Made by a program: the position numbers and the translations under genes | Assembly: GCF_000934685.1 (NCBI RefSeq) | Contig: NZ_JYNQ01000001.1 | Location: forward strand, 3,323,501 to 3,387,500 | Origin: Lacinutrix sp. Hel_I_90 | GTDB taxonomy: Bacteria > Bacteroidota > Bacteroidia > Flavobacteriales > Flavobacteriaceae | Length of the DNA: 64,000 bases | Direction of reading: 5' to 3' | Notes under the pieces: model-generated | What the model was told of the DNA's origin: nothing | Databases searched by the model: none | What the model saw: the letters and a program-made list of their open reading frames with translations, nothing else | Shown: piece by piece, positions 54,291 to 63,702 of the stretch | How positions within the stretch are numbered: the first letter of the stretch is position 1 | How the letters are laid out: each line of letters opens with the position of its first letter

Positions 54291-54965
54291 ATGGTTTTCA
54301 TGCGATATATCTATAGCTTTTTACTAACACTTTTTTCATTTTTCTCTTTTGCACAATTGCCAAAGGGCTTTGTATATGTCAATGAGGTAATTCCAACCAT
54401 CCAAACCGAACTCCGTTATTGTACTGATAATAATTTTGTTGGAACTCCTATAGATGGTTATGTTAATAATGTTGCTATTTTAACGACAGAAGCGGCTACA
54501 GCTTTAACAAAAGTGCAGGCTGAATTAGCCAAACAAAATTTATCTATTAAGATTTATGATGCTTACAGACCGCAACAAGCGGTGGATCACTTTGTGCGCT
54601 GGGCAAAAGTTGAGAATGATACCTTAATGAAGGGGGTGTTTTATCCAGAAGTAGAAAAGAAAAACTTATTTAACGCCGGGTATATCGCTTCAAAATCACG
54701 CCATAGTAGCGGTAGTACTTTGGATATCACGTTAGTGAATTTGGAAACCGGAGCACCTTTGGATATGGGCTCACCTTACGATTTTTTTGGTAGTGCCTCC
54801 TGGATTAAAAACAGTAACCTAAATAAAACGCAACGTAAAAACCGGCAACGACTTCAAAAAGTAATGGCCAAGCATGGCTTTAGAAATTATGCACAAGAAT
54901 GGTGGCATTTTACTTTAAGAGGTGAACCGTATCGCAATCTGTATTTTGATTTTTTGGTGGAGTAG
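54291..54965 (+). CDS. ddpX: D-alanyl-D-alanine dipeptidase (VanX/DdpX-like, M15D)
   Basis: A 224-residue exported zinc peptidase with a signal peptide (RYIYSFLLTLFSFFSFAQ). The zinc site comes from SRHSSGSTLDIT (about 145-156, His and Asp) and EWWHFTL (about 203-209, catalytic Glu and zinc His), and the substrate region YDAYRPQQAV is conserved. In most bacteria this enzyme recycles D-Ala-D-Ala from the cell wall, and vancomycin resistance is not implied without vanH/vanA. ATG at 54291 or 54300 are both possible starts. Confidence 0.88.
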   Translation: MVFMRYIYSFLLTLFSFFSFAQLPKGFVYVNEVIPTIQTELRYCTDNNFVGTPIDGYVNNVAILTTEAATALTKVQAELAKQNLSIKIYDAYRPQQAVDHFVRWAKVENDTLMKGVFYPEVEKKNLFNAGYIASKSRHSSGSTLDITLVNLETGAPLDMGSPYDFFGSASWIKNSNLNKTQRKNRQRLQKVMAKHGFRNYAQEWWHFTLRGEPYRNLYFDFLVE

Positions 54966-55081
54966 TTTATTGCCTCAAATATTGCGTTTTTAGCTAAAGC
55001 CTCAATATTTTTTGTTAATAATTTATCTGGCAGAAAACGCCCGGGTTGAAGGAGTATTATTTGTTTTAAAACGCCGCTAAC

Positions 55082-56314
55082 TTAGCCCTTCAAATTCTCA
55101 ATGCGCTCCAGCAAAGTAGGATGTGAATAATGCATAAACACATAAGCAGGATGCGGCGTTAAATTACTCAAACTGTTTTTAGAGAGTTTTTTAAGCGAAG
55201 TAATCATCGGTTCTGCTTTGTAGGTGTTTTTAGCATAATCGTCTGCTTGGTATTCAAATTTGCGTGAAAACCAATTCATAATTAAACCAGTAATTTCAGA
55301 GAGCGGAGCATATAAAATCCCAAAAGCAATTAAGCCAATATGAAAACTAGGAATCCTAACACCTAAGGCTTGTGATAGTATCGGATTTGAAATTAACAGC
55401 GACAGTATAAATAAAGTAAAACCTGTTAAAACGACTGAAGCGGCCAGATTAAAAATAATATGTTTGCGTTTGTAATGGCCAACTTCATGTGCCAAAACAG
55501 CAACAATTTCATCGTCTTCTAAATCATTTATTAAAGTATCGTAAAGTGTCACGCGTTTTTCACTTCCAAACCCTGAAAAATAAGCATTAGCTTTAGTACT
55601 GCGTTTTGAGCCATCAATCACAAAAATTTTATCAAGATTAAAGCCTACAGTTTGTGCATAATTTGAAATAGCATCCCGAAGGTTACCAGACTCTAAAGGC
55701 GTTTGTTTATTAAATAACGGCACAATTAATCGAGAGTAAAAAAGGTTCATAAAAAGCGTAAAAACAGTAATAAGAATCCAGGCGTAAACCCAAAACATGC
55801 GGCCTGTTGATTCATAAAACCAGGTCAGTACTGCTAATATACCACCACCAATAAGTAGTAGCATCAGCCAGCCTTTTAGTTTATCTAAAAAGAACGTTTT
55901 TTTGGTGGTTTTATTAAACCCAAAGCGTTCTTCAATTACAAAGGTTTTATAATATGCGAATGGCGTCGTTAAAATATCACTACCCAGCATAATAATTCCG
56001 AAGAAAATAAGCGTAATTAAAATCGTGTTTGTAGTATAGTCACGAGCCAAATTATCGACCAAAGCAAAACCATCAAAAAAGAAAAAAGCAAGTGTTAGCA
56101 ATAAAGTGAAGGTAGAGGTGATTAATCCGAATTTATAATTGGTCTTTTTATAATCTTGTGATTTCTGGTATTCGGGGGTATCATAGACATCGTTTAATGT
56201 TTTAGGAATAGGGTCATTAAAGCGCTTAGCGTTTAAAGTATCTAATATTTTGTCGATGATAAAGTCGATTATGATGATTGCAATTATGATATAAAAGAGA
56301 GTCGTAGGCGTCAT
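55082..56314 (-). CDS. M48 metallopeptidase (Ste24/CAAX prenyl protease type)
   Basis: A 410-residue integral membrane zinc protease. The active site is HEVGHYKRKH (about 278-287), and the third ligand is in FEYQADDYAKN (about 353-363). About seven TM helices and the long N-terminal membrane region match eukaryotic Ste24, a form common in Bacteroidota and distinct from the shorter HtpX. It could degrade misfolded membrane proteins. It begins 2 bp after the end of the SpoU methylase gene, so both are in one operon. Confidence 0.88.
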   Translation of the reverse strand: MTPTTLFYIIIAIIIIDFIIDKILDTLNAKRFNDPIPKTLNDVYDTPEYQKSQDYKKTNYKFGLITSTFTLLLTLAFFFFDGFALVDNLARDYTTNTILITLIFFGIIMLGSDILTTPFAYYKTFVIEERFGFNKTTKKTFFLDKLKGWLMLLLIGGGILAVLTWFYESTGRMFWVYAWILITVFTLFMNLFYSRLIVPLFNKQTPLESGNLRDAISNYAQTVGFNLDKIFVIDGSKRSTKANAYFSGFGSEKRVTLYDTLINDLEDDEIVAVLAHEVGHYKRKHIIFNLAASVVLTGFTLFILSLLISNPILSQALGVRIPSFHIGLIAFGILYAPLSEITGLIMNWFSRKFEYQADDYAKNTYKAEPMITSLKKLSKNSLSNLTPHPAYVFMHYSHPTLLERIENLKG

Positions 56315-56316
56315 AG

Positions 56317-57114
56317 TTATTTAAAATTACGTTGTCGTTTTGCTTCAAAAATAAGAATTCCAGCAGCAACAGAAACATTCATCGAGTCAATAGCGCCTTG
56401 CATGGGGATACTAATATTTTGAGTGGAAGCGTCTCGCCATTCTTGGCTCAATCCAGTGGCTTCTGTACCAACAACAATAGCCGTTGGTGTTGCGAAATCC
56501 TGAGTGTGATACGCTTCAGATTCTTGTAAGATAGCGCTATAAATATTAATATTTTTTGATTTAAGAAAGCTAATAATTTCGGTTGTACTTCCAGTAGCAA
56601 TTTGATTTGTAAATAAACAACCCACACTAGAGCGCACAATATTCGGGTTGTATAAATCCGTTTTAGGATTAGCAATAATAACAGCATCTACATTGGCAGC
56701 ATCAGCGGTACGTAAAAGGGCACCAATATTACCTGGTTTTTCTGGTGCTTCAGCGACTAAAACTAAAGGATTTTTGGTGTTGAATTTTAAATCAGAAATA
56801 GTATTTTTCTTGCTTTTAGCTATGGCAATAATACCTTCAGTAGTATCGCGATAGGCAATTTTTTGATAGACCTCTTTGTTAATCTCTATAATTTCAGCCG
56901 AAATACCTAAGGTCTTCAATGCATCTTCAGAAAATAATTCAGGGTAAAATAATACGGCTTCTAGCGTGTAGCCTCCTTTTAAAGCCAATTGTATTTCTCG
57001 CGCACCTTCAATAATAAATAAGCCTGTTTTTTTTCGCTCCCGCGATTTTTCTTTTAATAGAACTATCTGTTTTATTAGAGCGTTTTGTGTACTTGAAATT
57101 TGCTTAAACACCAT
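56317..57114 (-). CDS. TrmH/SpoU family RNA 2'-O-methyltransferase
   Basis: A 265-residue SPOUT methyltransferase for rRNA or tRNA ribose. An N-terminal substrate-binding domain (QNALIKQIVLLKEKSRERKKTG, about 8-75) is followed by the knotted catalytic domain with PEKPGNIGALLRTADA (motif 1, about 128-143), VVGTEATGLSQEW (motif 2) and IPMQGAIDSMNVSVAAGI (motif 3). It is likely RlmB- or TsnR-like; the target nucleotide is unknown. The gene is divergent from a lipoprotein gene. Confidence 0.9.
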   Translation of the reverse strand: MVFKQISSTQNALIKQIVLLKEKSRERKKTGLFIIEGAREIQLALKGGYTLEAVLFYPELFSEDALKTLGISAEIIEINKEVYQKIAYRDTTEGIIAIAKSKKNTISDLKFNTKNPLVLVAEAPEKPGNIGALLRTADAANVDAVIIANPKTDLYNPNIVRSSVGCLFTNQIATGSTTEIISFLKSKNINIYSAILQESEAYHTQDFATPTAIVVGTEATGLSQEWRDASTQNISIPMQGAIDSMNVSVAAGILIFEAKRQRNFK

Positions 57115-57204
57115 TATTTTTAAATAATTTAACGCAAATTTACAGTATTAAATTGTAAAATGTATTTCAAGTTTATAACTGAATTGAAAACAAAATTTAT
57201 GTTT

Positions 57205-57984
57205 ATGAAAAACCAGAGCTTTGTAACAGCATTACTTTTAATCCTATTGTCATGCAAACAAGAAAGTAAAATTGCTGAAAATCAGGATTATTCAATAGAG
57301 AATCTGGACATAACAACTTCTATATATCCAGAAAACATGACTAAAGTTTTTGATGCTCATGGTGGTATTGATCATTGGAATCAGGCTAAAACCTTGGTGT
57401 TTGAATTAGAAAAAGAAGGCGGAAACGAAAAAACAACGACTAATTTGAAGTCTAGAAAAGCGCGGATTGAAGCACCAGATTATACTATTGGTTTTAATGG
57501 TGAAGCGGTTTGGATATCGGAAAAAGACACAACAGCTTTTAAAAGCAAGCCAGAATTTTATTATAACCTTATGTTTTATTTCTATGCCATGCCTTTTGTT
57601 TTGGCAGATGATGGAATTACGTATACTAATGTAGCACCTTTAGTTTTTGAAGACAAAAGCTATCCGGGTATTAAAGTGTCTTATGATGCTGGAGTTGGTG
57701 TATCTCCCGAGGATGAGTACCTTTTGTATTACGATCCGGAAACCAATAAAATGACTTGGCTCGGGTATACGGTGACTTACTTTACAAATGAAAAAAGCAC
57801 AGCGTGGCACTTTATTAGATACAGTGATTGGCAGGAGGTAAATGGCTTTCAATTACCAAAAACTTTAGAATGGTTTGAGGCTGACGGTTTCAAAATAGGC
57901 AAGAAAAAGGATAAAGTAAGTAGTTTTGTAAATGTTTCGATATCGAAACAAGCACCTAAGGCTTCGCTTTTTGAAAAACAGTAG
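57205..57984 (+). CDS. Lipoprotein of unknown function (DUF6503-like)
   Basis: A 259-residue lipoprotein (MKNQSFVTALLLILLSC). The mature part starts with a block like VFDAHGGIDHWNQAKTLVFEL, then beta-strands with aromatic residues through to the end. This HGG-x-x-x-W block resembles the Bacteroidota DUF6503 family, whose function is unknown. The fold may be of the lipid-carrier LolA/LolB type, but that is a guess. Start codons at 57199 and 57205 are both possible; longer reading upstream is not supported. Confidence 0.65.
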   Translation: MKNQSFVTALLLILLSCKQESKIAENQDYSIENLDITTSIYPENMTKVFDAHGGIDHWNQAKTLVFELEKEGGNEKTTTNLKSRKARIEAPDYTIGFNGEAVWISEKDTTAFKSKPEFYYNLMFYFYAMPFVLADDGITYTNVAPLVFEDKSYPGIKVSYDAGVGVSPEDEYLLYYDPETNKMTWLGYTVTYFTNEKSTAWHFIRYSDWQEVNGFQLPKTLEWFEADGFKIGKKKDKVSSFVNVSISKQAPKASLFEKQ

Positions 57985-58000
57985 TGATATCTTTAAAAAT

Positions 58001-58038
58001 AAAAGCGAGCATTCTATTTATGGAATGCTCGCTTTTTT
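58001..58038. terminator. Bidirectional terminator between convergent genes
   Basis: AAAAGCGAGCATTC pairs with GAATGCTCGCTTTT around an 8-nt loop with further T residues. It separates the lipoprotein gene from the convergent amidohydrolase gene and can serve both. Confidence 0.85.
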
Positions 58039-58055
58039 AGTATTAAGGGAATTAA

Positions 58056-59360
58056 CTATTTTTTATACTTATTAGAATAGCGCTTGTATAATTCCGTTTG
58101 GTGTGATTCTAAGCTTATGTCACGACCTTGAATAAAAGCTTTGGTTAATTTGTTAGTACGCATATCTAAAGCATCACCCTCGCTAATAAAAAGAGTAGCA
58201 TCTTTGCCAACTTCAAGAGAGCCAACGGTATCTTCTATACCTAAAATTTTAGCTGTGTTCAATGTGATTAGGCTTAAGGCTTGTTCTTTCGTTAAACCAT
58301 AAGCGGCACAAGTACCAGCTAAAAAAGGAAGATTTCTGGCATTCATACGCTCCATACTTCCAGCGTTTTCTAAACCTACTAAAACGCCAGCATCTACCAG
58401 TTGTTTTGCTTGCTTAAAGGGAAAATCGTAATCATCATCGTCACTTTTTGGTTCGCTATGTACACGTTGTAATAATAAAGGAATGTTGTGTTGCTTAAGT
58501 AGCGCGGCAACTTTATCCGCTTCATAACCGCCAACAATGACCATGTTTTTTACATCATTTTCTTTTGAAAAATGAATAGCGTCTGTAATGCCTTTTTCAG
58601 AATCCACATGTATAAATAAGGTTTTAGAGCCATCAAATAATCCTTGCAATGCTTCGAAAGGGAGGTGCTTTGGCGATTGGTTGCCAGAGTGATACACTTT
58701 ACTTTCATTACAATAAGCCACTAGCTCATCAACTTGCTTTTTATACTCTTCATTAACTTTTAAATTAGAAGGTTCTCCTAACCACCAGCGGCCGCGAGAA
58801 AATGAGCTAGGCCAGTTTAGGTGAATACCATCGCCTTCCTTAATCACGGCGTCTTCCCAGTTCCAGGCATCAAATTGTACCACAGAAGAAGTGCCTGAAA
58901 TGCGTCCGCCACGAGGCGTAATCTGCCCCATCAATACACCATTTGGCCGCATAGATTCTACAACTTTAGATTCGGTATTATAGGCAATTAAACTGCGAAT
59001 ATGTGGGTTCATTGCACCCACCTCATCAGCATCGTCAGACGCACGAACGGCATCAACTTCCACTAAACCCAAAGTCGTATTTGGCGCAATGAAACCAGGA
59101 TAAATATGTTGTCCGGTGGCGGTAATAATATCCATTCCCTTAACATTAAATTTTACTTGTTCAGCACTGGCAATAGTTGCGATTTTACCATCTTTGATAA
59201 TTAAACAGCTGTTTTCTATCACAGTGCCATCACCAATATGAGCGGTAGCTCCAAAAATAGCAATGTCTTTTGTTTGCTTTGGAGCGGGTGTTTGTTGTGC
59301 TATTACTACAACTGAAAGTAGTAAAGCAAAAACAAGTATTTTATATTTTAAATTTTTCAT
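58056..59360 (-). CDS. Exported amidohydrolase-like protein with altered metal site
   Basis: A 434-residue protein with a signal peptide (MKNLKYKILVFALLLSVVVIAQ). The N-terminal and C-terminal beta-sandwich pieces (IGDGTVIENSCLIIKDGKIATI and VGSLEVGKDATLFISEGDAL) and the TIM-barrel region match imidazolonepropionase-like amidohydrolases. The usual DxHxH metal motif after YPGF is replaced by IAPNTTLG, so the canonical HxH ligands are gone. It may be inactive, or use another site. It lies 68 bp downstream of the paralogous 1006-residue gene and is probably co-transcribed. Confidence 0.75.
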   Translation of the reverse strand: MKNLKYKILVFALLLSVVVIAQQTPAPKQTKDIAIFGATAHIGDGTVIENSCLIIKDGKIATIASAEQVKFNVKGMDIITATGQHIYPGFIAPNTTLGLVEVDAVRASDDADEVGAMNPHIRSLIAYNTESKVVESMRPNGVLMGQITPRGGRISGTSSVVQFDAWNWEDAVIKEGDGIHLNWPSSFSRGRWWLGEPSNLKVNEEYKKQVDELVAYCNESKVYHSGNQSPKHLPFEALQGLFDGSKTLFIHVDSEKGITDAIHFSKENDVKNMVIVGGYEADKVAALLKQHNIPLLLQRVHSEPKSDDDDYDFPFKQAKQLVDAGVLVGLENAGSMERMNARNLPFLAGTCAAYGLTKEQALSLITLNTAKILGIEDTVGSLEVGKDATLFISEGDALDMRTNKLTKAFIQGRDISLESHQTELYKRYSNKYKK

Positions 59361-59428
59361 CTTGAAAACTATATTTTATTTATTTGAGTGTGACTGATTA
59401 CTGTAAACTTCATACCGAATACTGCTCA

Positions 59429-62400
59429 CTAAAAATCACTATCGCAGTGAAAATGTTTTTTTTCCTTCTTTTCTATCGGTTTTGTTTTTAAGCCTTTGTT
59501 TTTTGCCTGAAGCATCAAATTCGTTAACTCATTTTTTTCTTTCTTAATCGCCTCGCGTAATTGTTTATCACGATCAATATCAAAATAGGTAACACCTTCA
59601 ATAATGGTTTTTTCGGCTTTAGTATAAATAGACATAGGATGACCACTCCACAACACAACATCTGCATCTTTCCCAACTTTAATACTCCCGACACGATTAT
59701 CGATATGTAATAATTTTGCCGGATTTAAAGTCACAAATTTCCAAGCCTCTTCTTCACTAATGTTTCCATATTTTACAGATTTAGCGGCTTCTTGATTTAA
59801 ACGTCTTGACATCTCACTGTCGTCACTATTTATAGCCACTGTTACGCCAGCATTATGCATAATTGCTGCATTATATGGAATCGCATCGTTTACTTCATAT
59901 TTATACGCCCACCAGTCACTAAATGTAGAACCACCAGCACCGTGCGCTTTCATTTTATCTGCTACTTTATAACCTTCTAAAATATGTGTAAACGTATTAA
60001 CACTAAAGTTAAACTGCTCTGCAACCTTCATTAACATGTTTATCTCACTTTGAATGTATGAATGGCAGCTAATAAAGCGCTCTTTATTTAAAATCTCGGC
60101 CAGTGTTTCCATTTCTACATCTTTGCGATACGGTTTCCCACTTTTCTTTAAGGCATCATACTCTTTCGCACGCTGAAAATAATCGATGTAAACCTGCTCA
60201 ACACCCATTCGTGTTTGTGGAAAACGTATCGTGCTGTTCGACCCCCAATTACTTTGCTTCACATTTTCTCCTAAAGCAAATTTTATAAACTTTGGCATGT
60301 CTTTATACAGTAAATTATCTGCTGATTCGCCCCATTTTAGCTTAATAATCGCTGAACGACCTCCGATGGGATTGGCGGAACCATGTAAAATTTGAATAGA
60401 CGTAACCCCACCAGCCAGATTGCGATAGATGTTTATATCTTCTGGATTGATAACATCTTCCTGAGTGACTTCTGCGGTAGAATTATGACCAGATTCGTTA
60501 ACCGAAGCGGTTGCGATGTGTGCATGTTCATCTATAATACCAGCTGTTAAATGTTTGCCTTTACCATCAATAATTTTAGCATCAGAAAAACTGAGGTTCT
60601 GACCTATTTTTGAAATTTTACCACCCCTAATCAATACATCTGTATTTTCAAGAATACCATCTTTTTCATTGGTCCAAACGGTGACATTTTTAAAGAGTAA
60701 CGTTTCTTGCTGTGGTAAGGTTTTAAACCCATAAGCCATGTTGGGATACGTTACAGGGTAGCTGGTTTTAGCGTCGGCTGAAGCATCATTGTCTTCGGCG
60801 TCTTTATCCTTATCTTCTTTTTCGTCTTCGTTTTTGTCCTCATTTTTGTCTTCAGAAGCTTTTTCTTTTACGCTTCTTTTAGCCGAAAAAGGGATTTCCT
60901 TTCCGTTAGGGAGATACGCTTTTCCGCTAAAACTATCTGTATTATCTATGCTGGAAACCAATCTAATAAATTCTTGTTTGGTTGTGTCTATTGTAGAAAA
61001 GGTGAGGTTTAGCCAATCGCCTTCAAAACTTATTTTAGAACCCAATTTTTTGTTATCTGCTTTAACTTCAGATTTTAATTTTTCAATCTCACCTTTAATC
61101 GTTAATTCATATTCTGTTTTATTCAAGCTCAAAGTATAATCCCCACGTATATCTTTAGTATCCATAGAAATCAACTCATTTTTAATACCGGTCACCCAGT
61201 TTTGATAAATGGTAGTTTTTTTGTCAAATAAATCACCTGAAGTCACTAAAAAGTTTGCATAGGAACCAGCAGTTAGTGTTCCTAAAACGTTACTTTTACC
61301 TATGATTTGAGCGGGTACTGTCGTTAAGGCGGCTAGAGCCTTCTCTTGTGACAGCCCTGCTTCTAAAGCTTTGCGCAGGTTAGCCATAAAATCCTTAGAG
61401 TCTTTAAGCTTATAAGTTGAGAATGCAAAAGCAACATTATGGTCGGCTAGTATTTTAGGATTTGATGGTCTTTGATTCCATTCTCTTAAATCATCTAACT
61501 GTACCGAACTAGCTAAAAAGGGATTTTCCATATCATAGGCATCCGGAAAATTCACAGGTATAATAAAGGACCCTTTGGTGGCTTTAATTTCTTTTATGTA
61601 TTCATACTCATCACCACCACCAACAAATACATATTGTGTATTAAATTGATCTCCAACTTTATCTAATCGAAGCGCATTCATTTTGCTTCCAGCTTCAATA
61701 ATTTGAACCTTGTTTTTATTAGCATTAAAGGCTTCTAAAGCGAGGTCTTTTTCTTTTATACTACCAGTAGCATACCAATCGGCATCCATATTTACCTGAC
61801 GCAATAAGGCAAAGGCGCCCATGATTGAATTTGGGTAAGACTGTCTTGATGTTTTACTTTTACTAATTCCTAAATATTGTGCAGAGGCTTCAGAAAGAAT
61901 TCTCTTGGCATTAGAATCTTCAGAATTTAAGGCTATTAAAGTACCTGTACCACGAATAATACCATCTTCAATATGGGTGTTAACAACTCCAAAACCTGCC
62001 TTTCGAAGTTTTTCGGCTTCCTTATCATCATATTCAAAATGATTGATGGCATTTTGGTCTGCTCTTATGTGGTCATTCCAATAGTAACCTTCACGAGATG
62101 CCTCATACTGTGGGCTTTTTGAATCGTCACTAGGACTTTCAAGTTTTTTAATACCAAAAGTAGAGTAGATATCAATAAAAGAAGGGTAAATACTTTTACC
62201 GGATAAGTCTGTAACTAGACAGTTTTTTGGAATAGTTACTGATTCACCAACATATACCACTTTACCCTCTTTAATAAGTAAAGTCCCCTTTTCTATCACC
62301 TGAGTTGGTGAGATGTAGATTTTGGCATTTGTAAAGGCTGTGTAATTTGAATGTATGGTTTTTACACCGTCATTTTTAGGAATGTGTTCTTGTGCTAGTG

Positions 62401-62449
62401 CTAATAAGCTACACAAAAAACAACTGAATACTAGAAGTTTCTTTGTCAT
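59429..62449 (-). CDS. Two-domain exported amidohydrolase
   Basis: A 1006-residue protein with a signal peptide (MTKKLLVFSCFLCSLLALAQ). The N-terminal half (about 30-430) is an amidohydrolase domain like the neighbouring gene, but the metal motif after YPSF reads IDIYSTFG without histidines. An acidic, low-complexity linker (about 535-570, EDKNEDKNEDEKEDKDKD) leads to a second amidohydrolase domain (about 585-985) that retains DEHAHIA, NTFTHIL and INSDDSEMS, so it should bind metal. The tail is Lys-rich with FHCDSDF. The likely role is peptide or amide hydrolysis in the periplasm, substrate unknown. Confidence 0.8.
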   Translation of the reverse strand: MTKKLLVFSCFLCSLLALAQEHIPKNDGVKTIHSNYTAFTNAKIYISPTQVIEKGTLLIKEGKVVYVGESVTIPKNCLVTDLSGKSIYPSFIDIYSTFGIKKLESPSDDSKSPQYEASREGYYWNDHIRADQNAINHFEYDDKEAEKLRKAGFGVVNTHIEDGIIRGTGTLIALNSEDSNAKRILSEASAQYLGISKSKTSRQSYPNSIMGAFALLRQVNMDADWYATGSIKEKDLALEAFNANKNKVQIIEAGSKMNALRLDKVGDQFNTQYVFVGGGDEYEYIKEIKATKGSFIIPVNFPDAYDMENPFLASSVQLDDLREWNQRPSNPKILADHNVAFAFSTYKLKDSKDFMANLRKALEAGLSQEKALAALTTVPAQIIGKSNVLGTLTAGSYANFLVTSGDLFDKKTTIYQNWVTGIKNELISMDTKDIRGDYTLSLNKTEYELTIKGEIEKLKSEVKADNKKLGSKISFEGDWLNLTFSTIDTTKQEFIRLVSSIDNTDSFSGKAYLPNGKEIPFSAKRSVKEKASEDKNEDKNEDEKEDKDKDAEDNDASADAKTSYPVTYPNMAYGFKTLPQQETLLFKNVTVWTNEKDGILENTDVLIRGGKISKIGQNLSFSDAKIIDGKGKHLTAGIIDEHAHIATASVNESGHNSTAEVTQEDVINPEDINIYRNLAGGVTSIQILHGSANPIGGRSAIIKLKWGESADNLLYKDMPKFIKFALGENVKQSNWGSNSTIRFPQTRMGVEQVYIDYFQRAKEYDALKKSGKPYRKDVEMETLAEILNKERFISCHSYIQSEINMLMKVAEQFNFSVNTFTHILEGYKVADKMKAHGAGGSTFSDWWAYKYEVNDAIPYNAAIMHNAGVTVAINSDDSEMSRRLNQEAAKSVKYGNISEEEAWKFVTLNPAKLLHIDNRVGSIKVGKDADVVLWSGHPMSIYTKAEKTIIEGVTYFDIDRDKQLREAIKKEKNELTNLMLQAKNKGLKTKPIEKKEKKHFHCDSDF

Positions 62450-62528
62450 GATTGGTTCAAAAGGATTTTAGGCTTAAATATAATAATAAGCTGTGGTTCA
62501 AAACAAACGAATGTTAGTTTTTAACTTT

Positions 62529-63596
62529 TTAAAAAGTTTTGTTTTCAAAATAGTTAACCAATAAAGCCACAACATAACTGTAACTTTTCATGCCATCTGT
62601 TTGATTGTTTGCGATTAAAAAGCCGTTGTAAGTGGATTGAAATAGTGGCTCAATTGGGTTTCTTTTAGATTCCCAAAATTCACGTACTTCCTGGTAATTT
62701 TTTATTATGCCGGTATTTATCGTCGTAATCAGACGGTCGTATTCTTCCGGATTTCGCCGGTATATTTCGTGTAAACAGTGGCGCAACCCAAAAGTATAGC
62801 CCGAATAGTTGAAATAAATATCTTCATGACTTGTTGCTGCTAAACACCCTATAAAATTTGCTTCGTTTTCTGCTGCATACCCTAATTCATGCGCGACTTC
62901 ATGTGAGGCAGTAGTTGCAATTTTAAATACAGGAATTAAACCGTTTACATGAGCTTCATTCGTTAATGGATTCAAATAACCACTAAATCCCATATAGGTT
63001 AATGGCCAGCTTAATAACGATTTTTTAATGCTTTTACCCTTGTACTCTAAATGTGGAAAGTTTTTTTGCAAAGCGGCATAACCTAAAGGTGTTTTGTCTA
63101 TAACCTCATTTTTAGTGTAGGGGAATTCTACTTTAATACTATCGTGACTAACAAGTTCAAGATGAATGGTATTCGATTTTGTTATGAGTTTTTCTGCCAC
63201 AGCAATCAATGATTCAGTAGTATATTCAGCGTCTAAATTGAGGTTTTGGTGCAATGGTAACCGGTAGTAATTCATGGCCCAAAACAAATGAAACGCGATA
63301 TATATTATGGAAACTGCTGCAAAAACATCAGTACTCCAATTTCTAAAATCTCTAAGCATCCGTTTTCTGTTAATAACAAGCCATCTTATACTATAGATAA
63401 TTGCAAATGCATATACGAAATCGCCAAAAGAAAAGGGAAGCCATCCCAAACTATAGCGTAATGTTTGTGAGAGTAAAGGGTATATGCCATTGCTGTAATA
63501 GTTTTCAATAAAGTCTGGAAATTGTGCTAAAATCTTTACTGTGATAAAAGCAGGAATAATAGCAAGTGCAACGATTCGTTTTTTGTTTTTAAACAT
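62529..63596 (-). CDS. DUF3810 family membrane protein with zinc-protease-like motif
   Basis: A 355-residue protein with N-terminal TM helices (about 8-30, 55-75 and 90-110) and a soluble C-terminal part. That part has HEVAHELGYAAENEANF (about 231-247), an HExxH-like motif with a downstream acidic residue, as in M48 or gluzincin proteases. DUF3810 is a family of unknown function, so an intramembrane or periplasmic protease role is an inference. It is divergent from pepD and lies 79 bp before the amidohydrolase gene on the same strand. Confidence 0.78.
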   Translation of the reverse strand: MFKNKKRIVALAIIPAFITVKILAQFPDFIENYYSNGIYPLLSQTLRYSLGWLPFSFGDFVYAFAIIYSIRWLVINRKRMLRDFRNWSTDVFAAVSIIYIAFHLFWAMNYYRLPLHQNLNLDAEYTTESLIAVAEKLITKSNTIHLELVSHDSIKVEFPYTKNEVIDKTPLGYAALQKNFPHLEYKGKSIKKSLLSWPLTYMGFSGYLNPLTNEAHVNGLIPVFKIATTASHEVAHELGYAAENEANFIGCLAATSHEDIYFNYSGYTFGLRHCLHEIYRRNPEEYDRLITTINTGIIKNYQEVREFWESKRNPIEPLFQSTYNGFLIANNQTDGMKSYSYVVALLVNYFENKTF

Positions 63597-63616
63597 AATT
63601 CAAATTTAAGTAAATG

Positions 63617-63649
63617 TTTACAAAAATGAGTGCTGAATAATTACCTTTG
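63617..63649 (+). promoter_or_regulatory. Putative promoter of pepD
   Basis: TTTA (63617-63620), 21 bp, then TACCTTTG (63642-63649), which matches the -7 consensus. It would start RNA near 63655, ahead of the ATG at 63703. Confidence 0.5.
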
Positions 63650-63702
63650 CACTATAAAGTGAATTGTTAATTTTATTTGGTCTAATACAAAAAACAGAGA
63701 AG

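Noticed and set aside
54291-54965. VanX-like gene as a vancomycin-resistance determinant
   Set aside because: No vanH, vanA, vanR or vanS neighbours; stand-alone DdpX-type dipeptidases are common in Gram-negative bacteria that are not targets of vancomycin.
60789-61139. Ser/Leu-rich ORF on the + strand opposite the acidic linker
   Set aside because: Antisense shadow of the Glu/Asp/Lys-rich linker of the two-domain amidohydrolase; composition bias explains the open frame.
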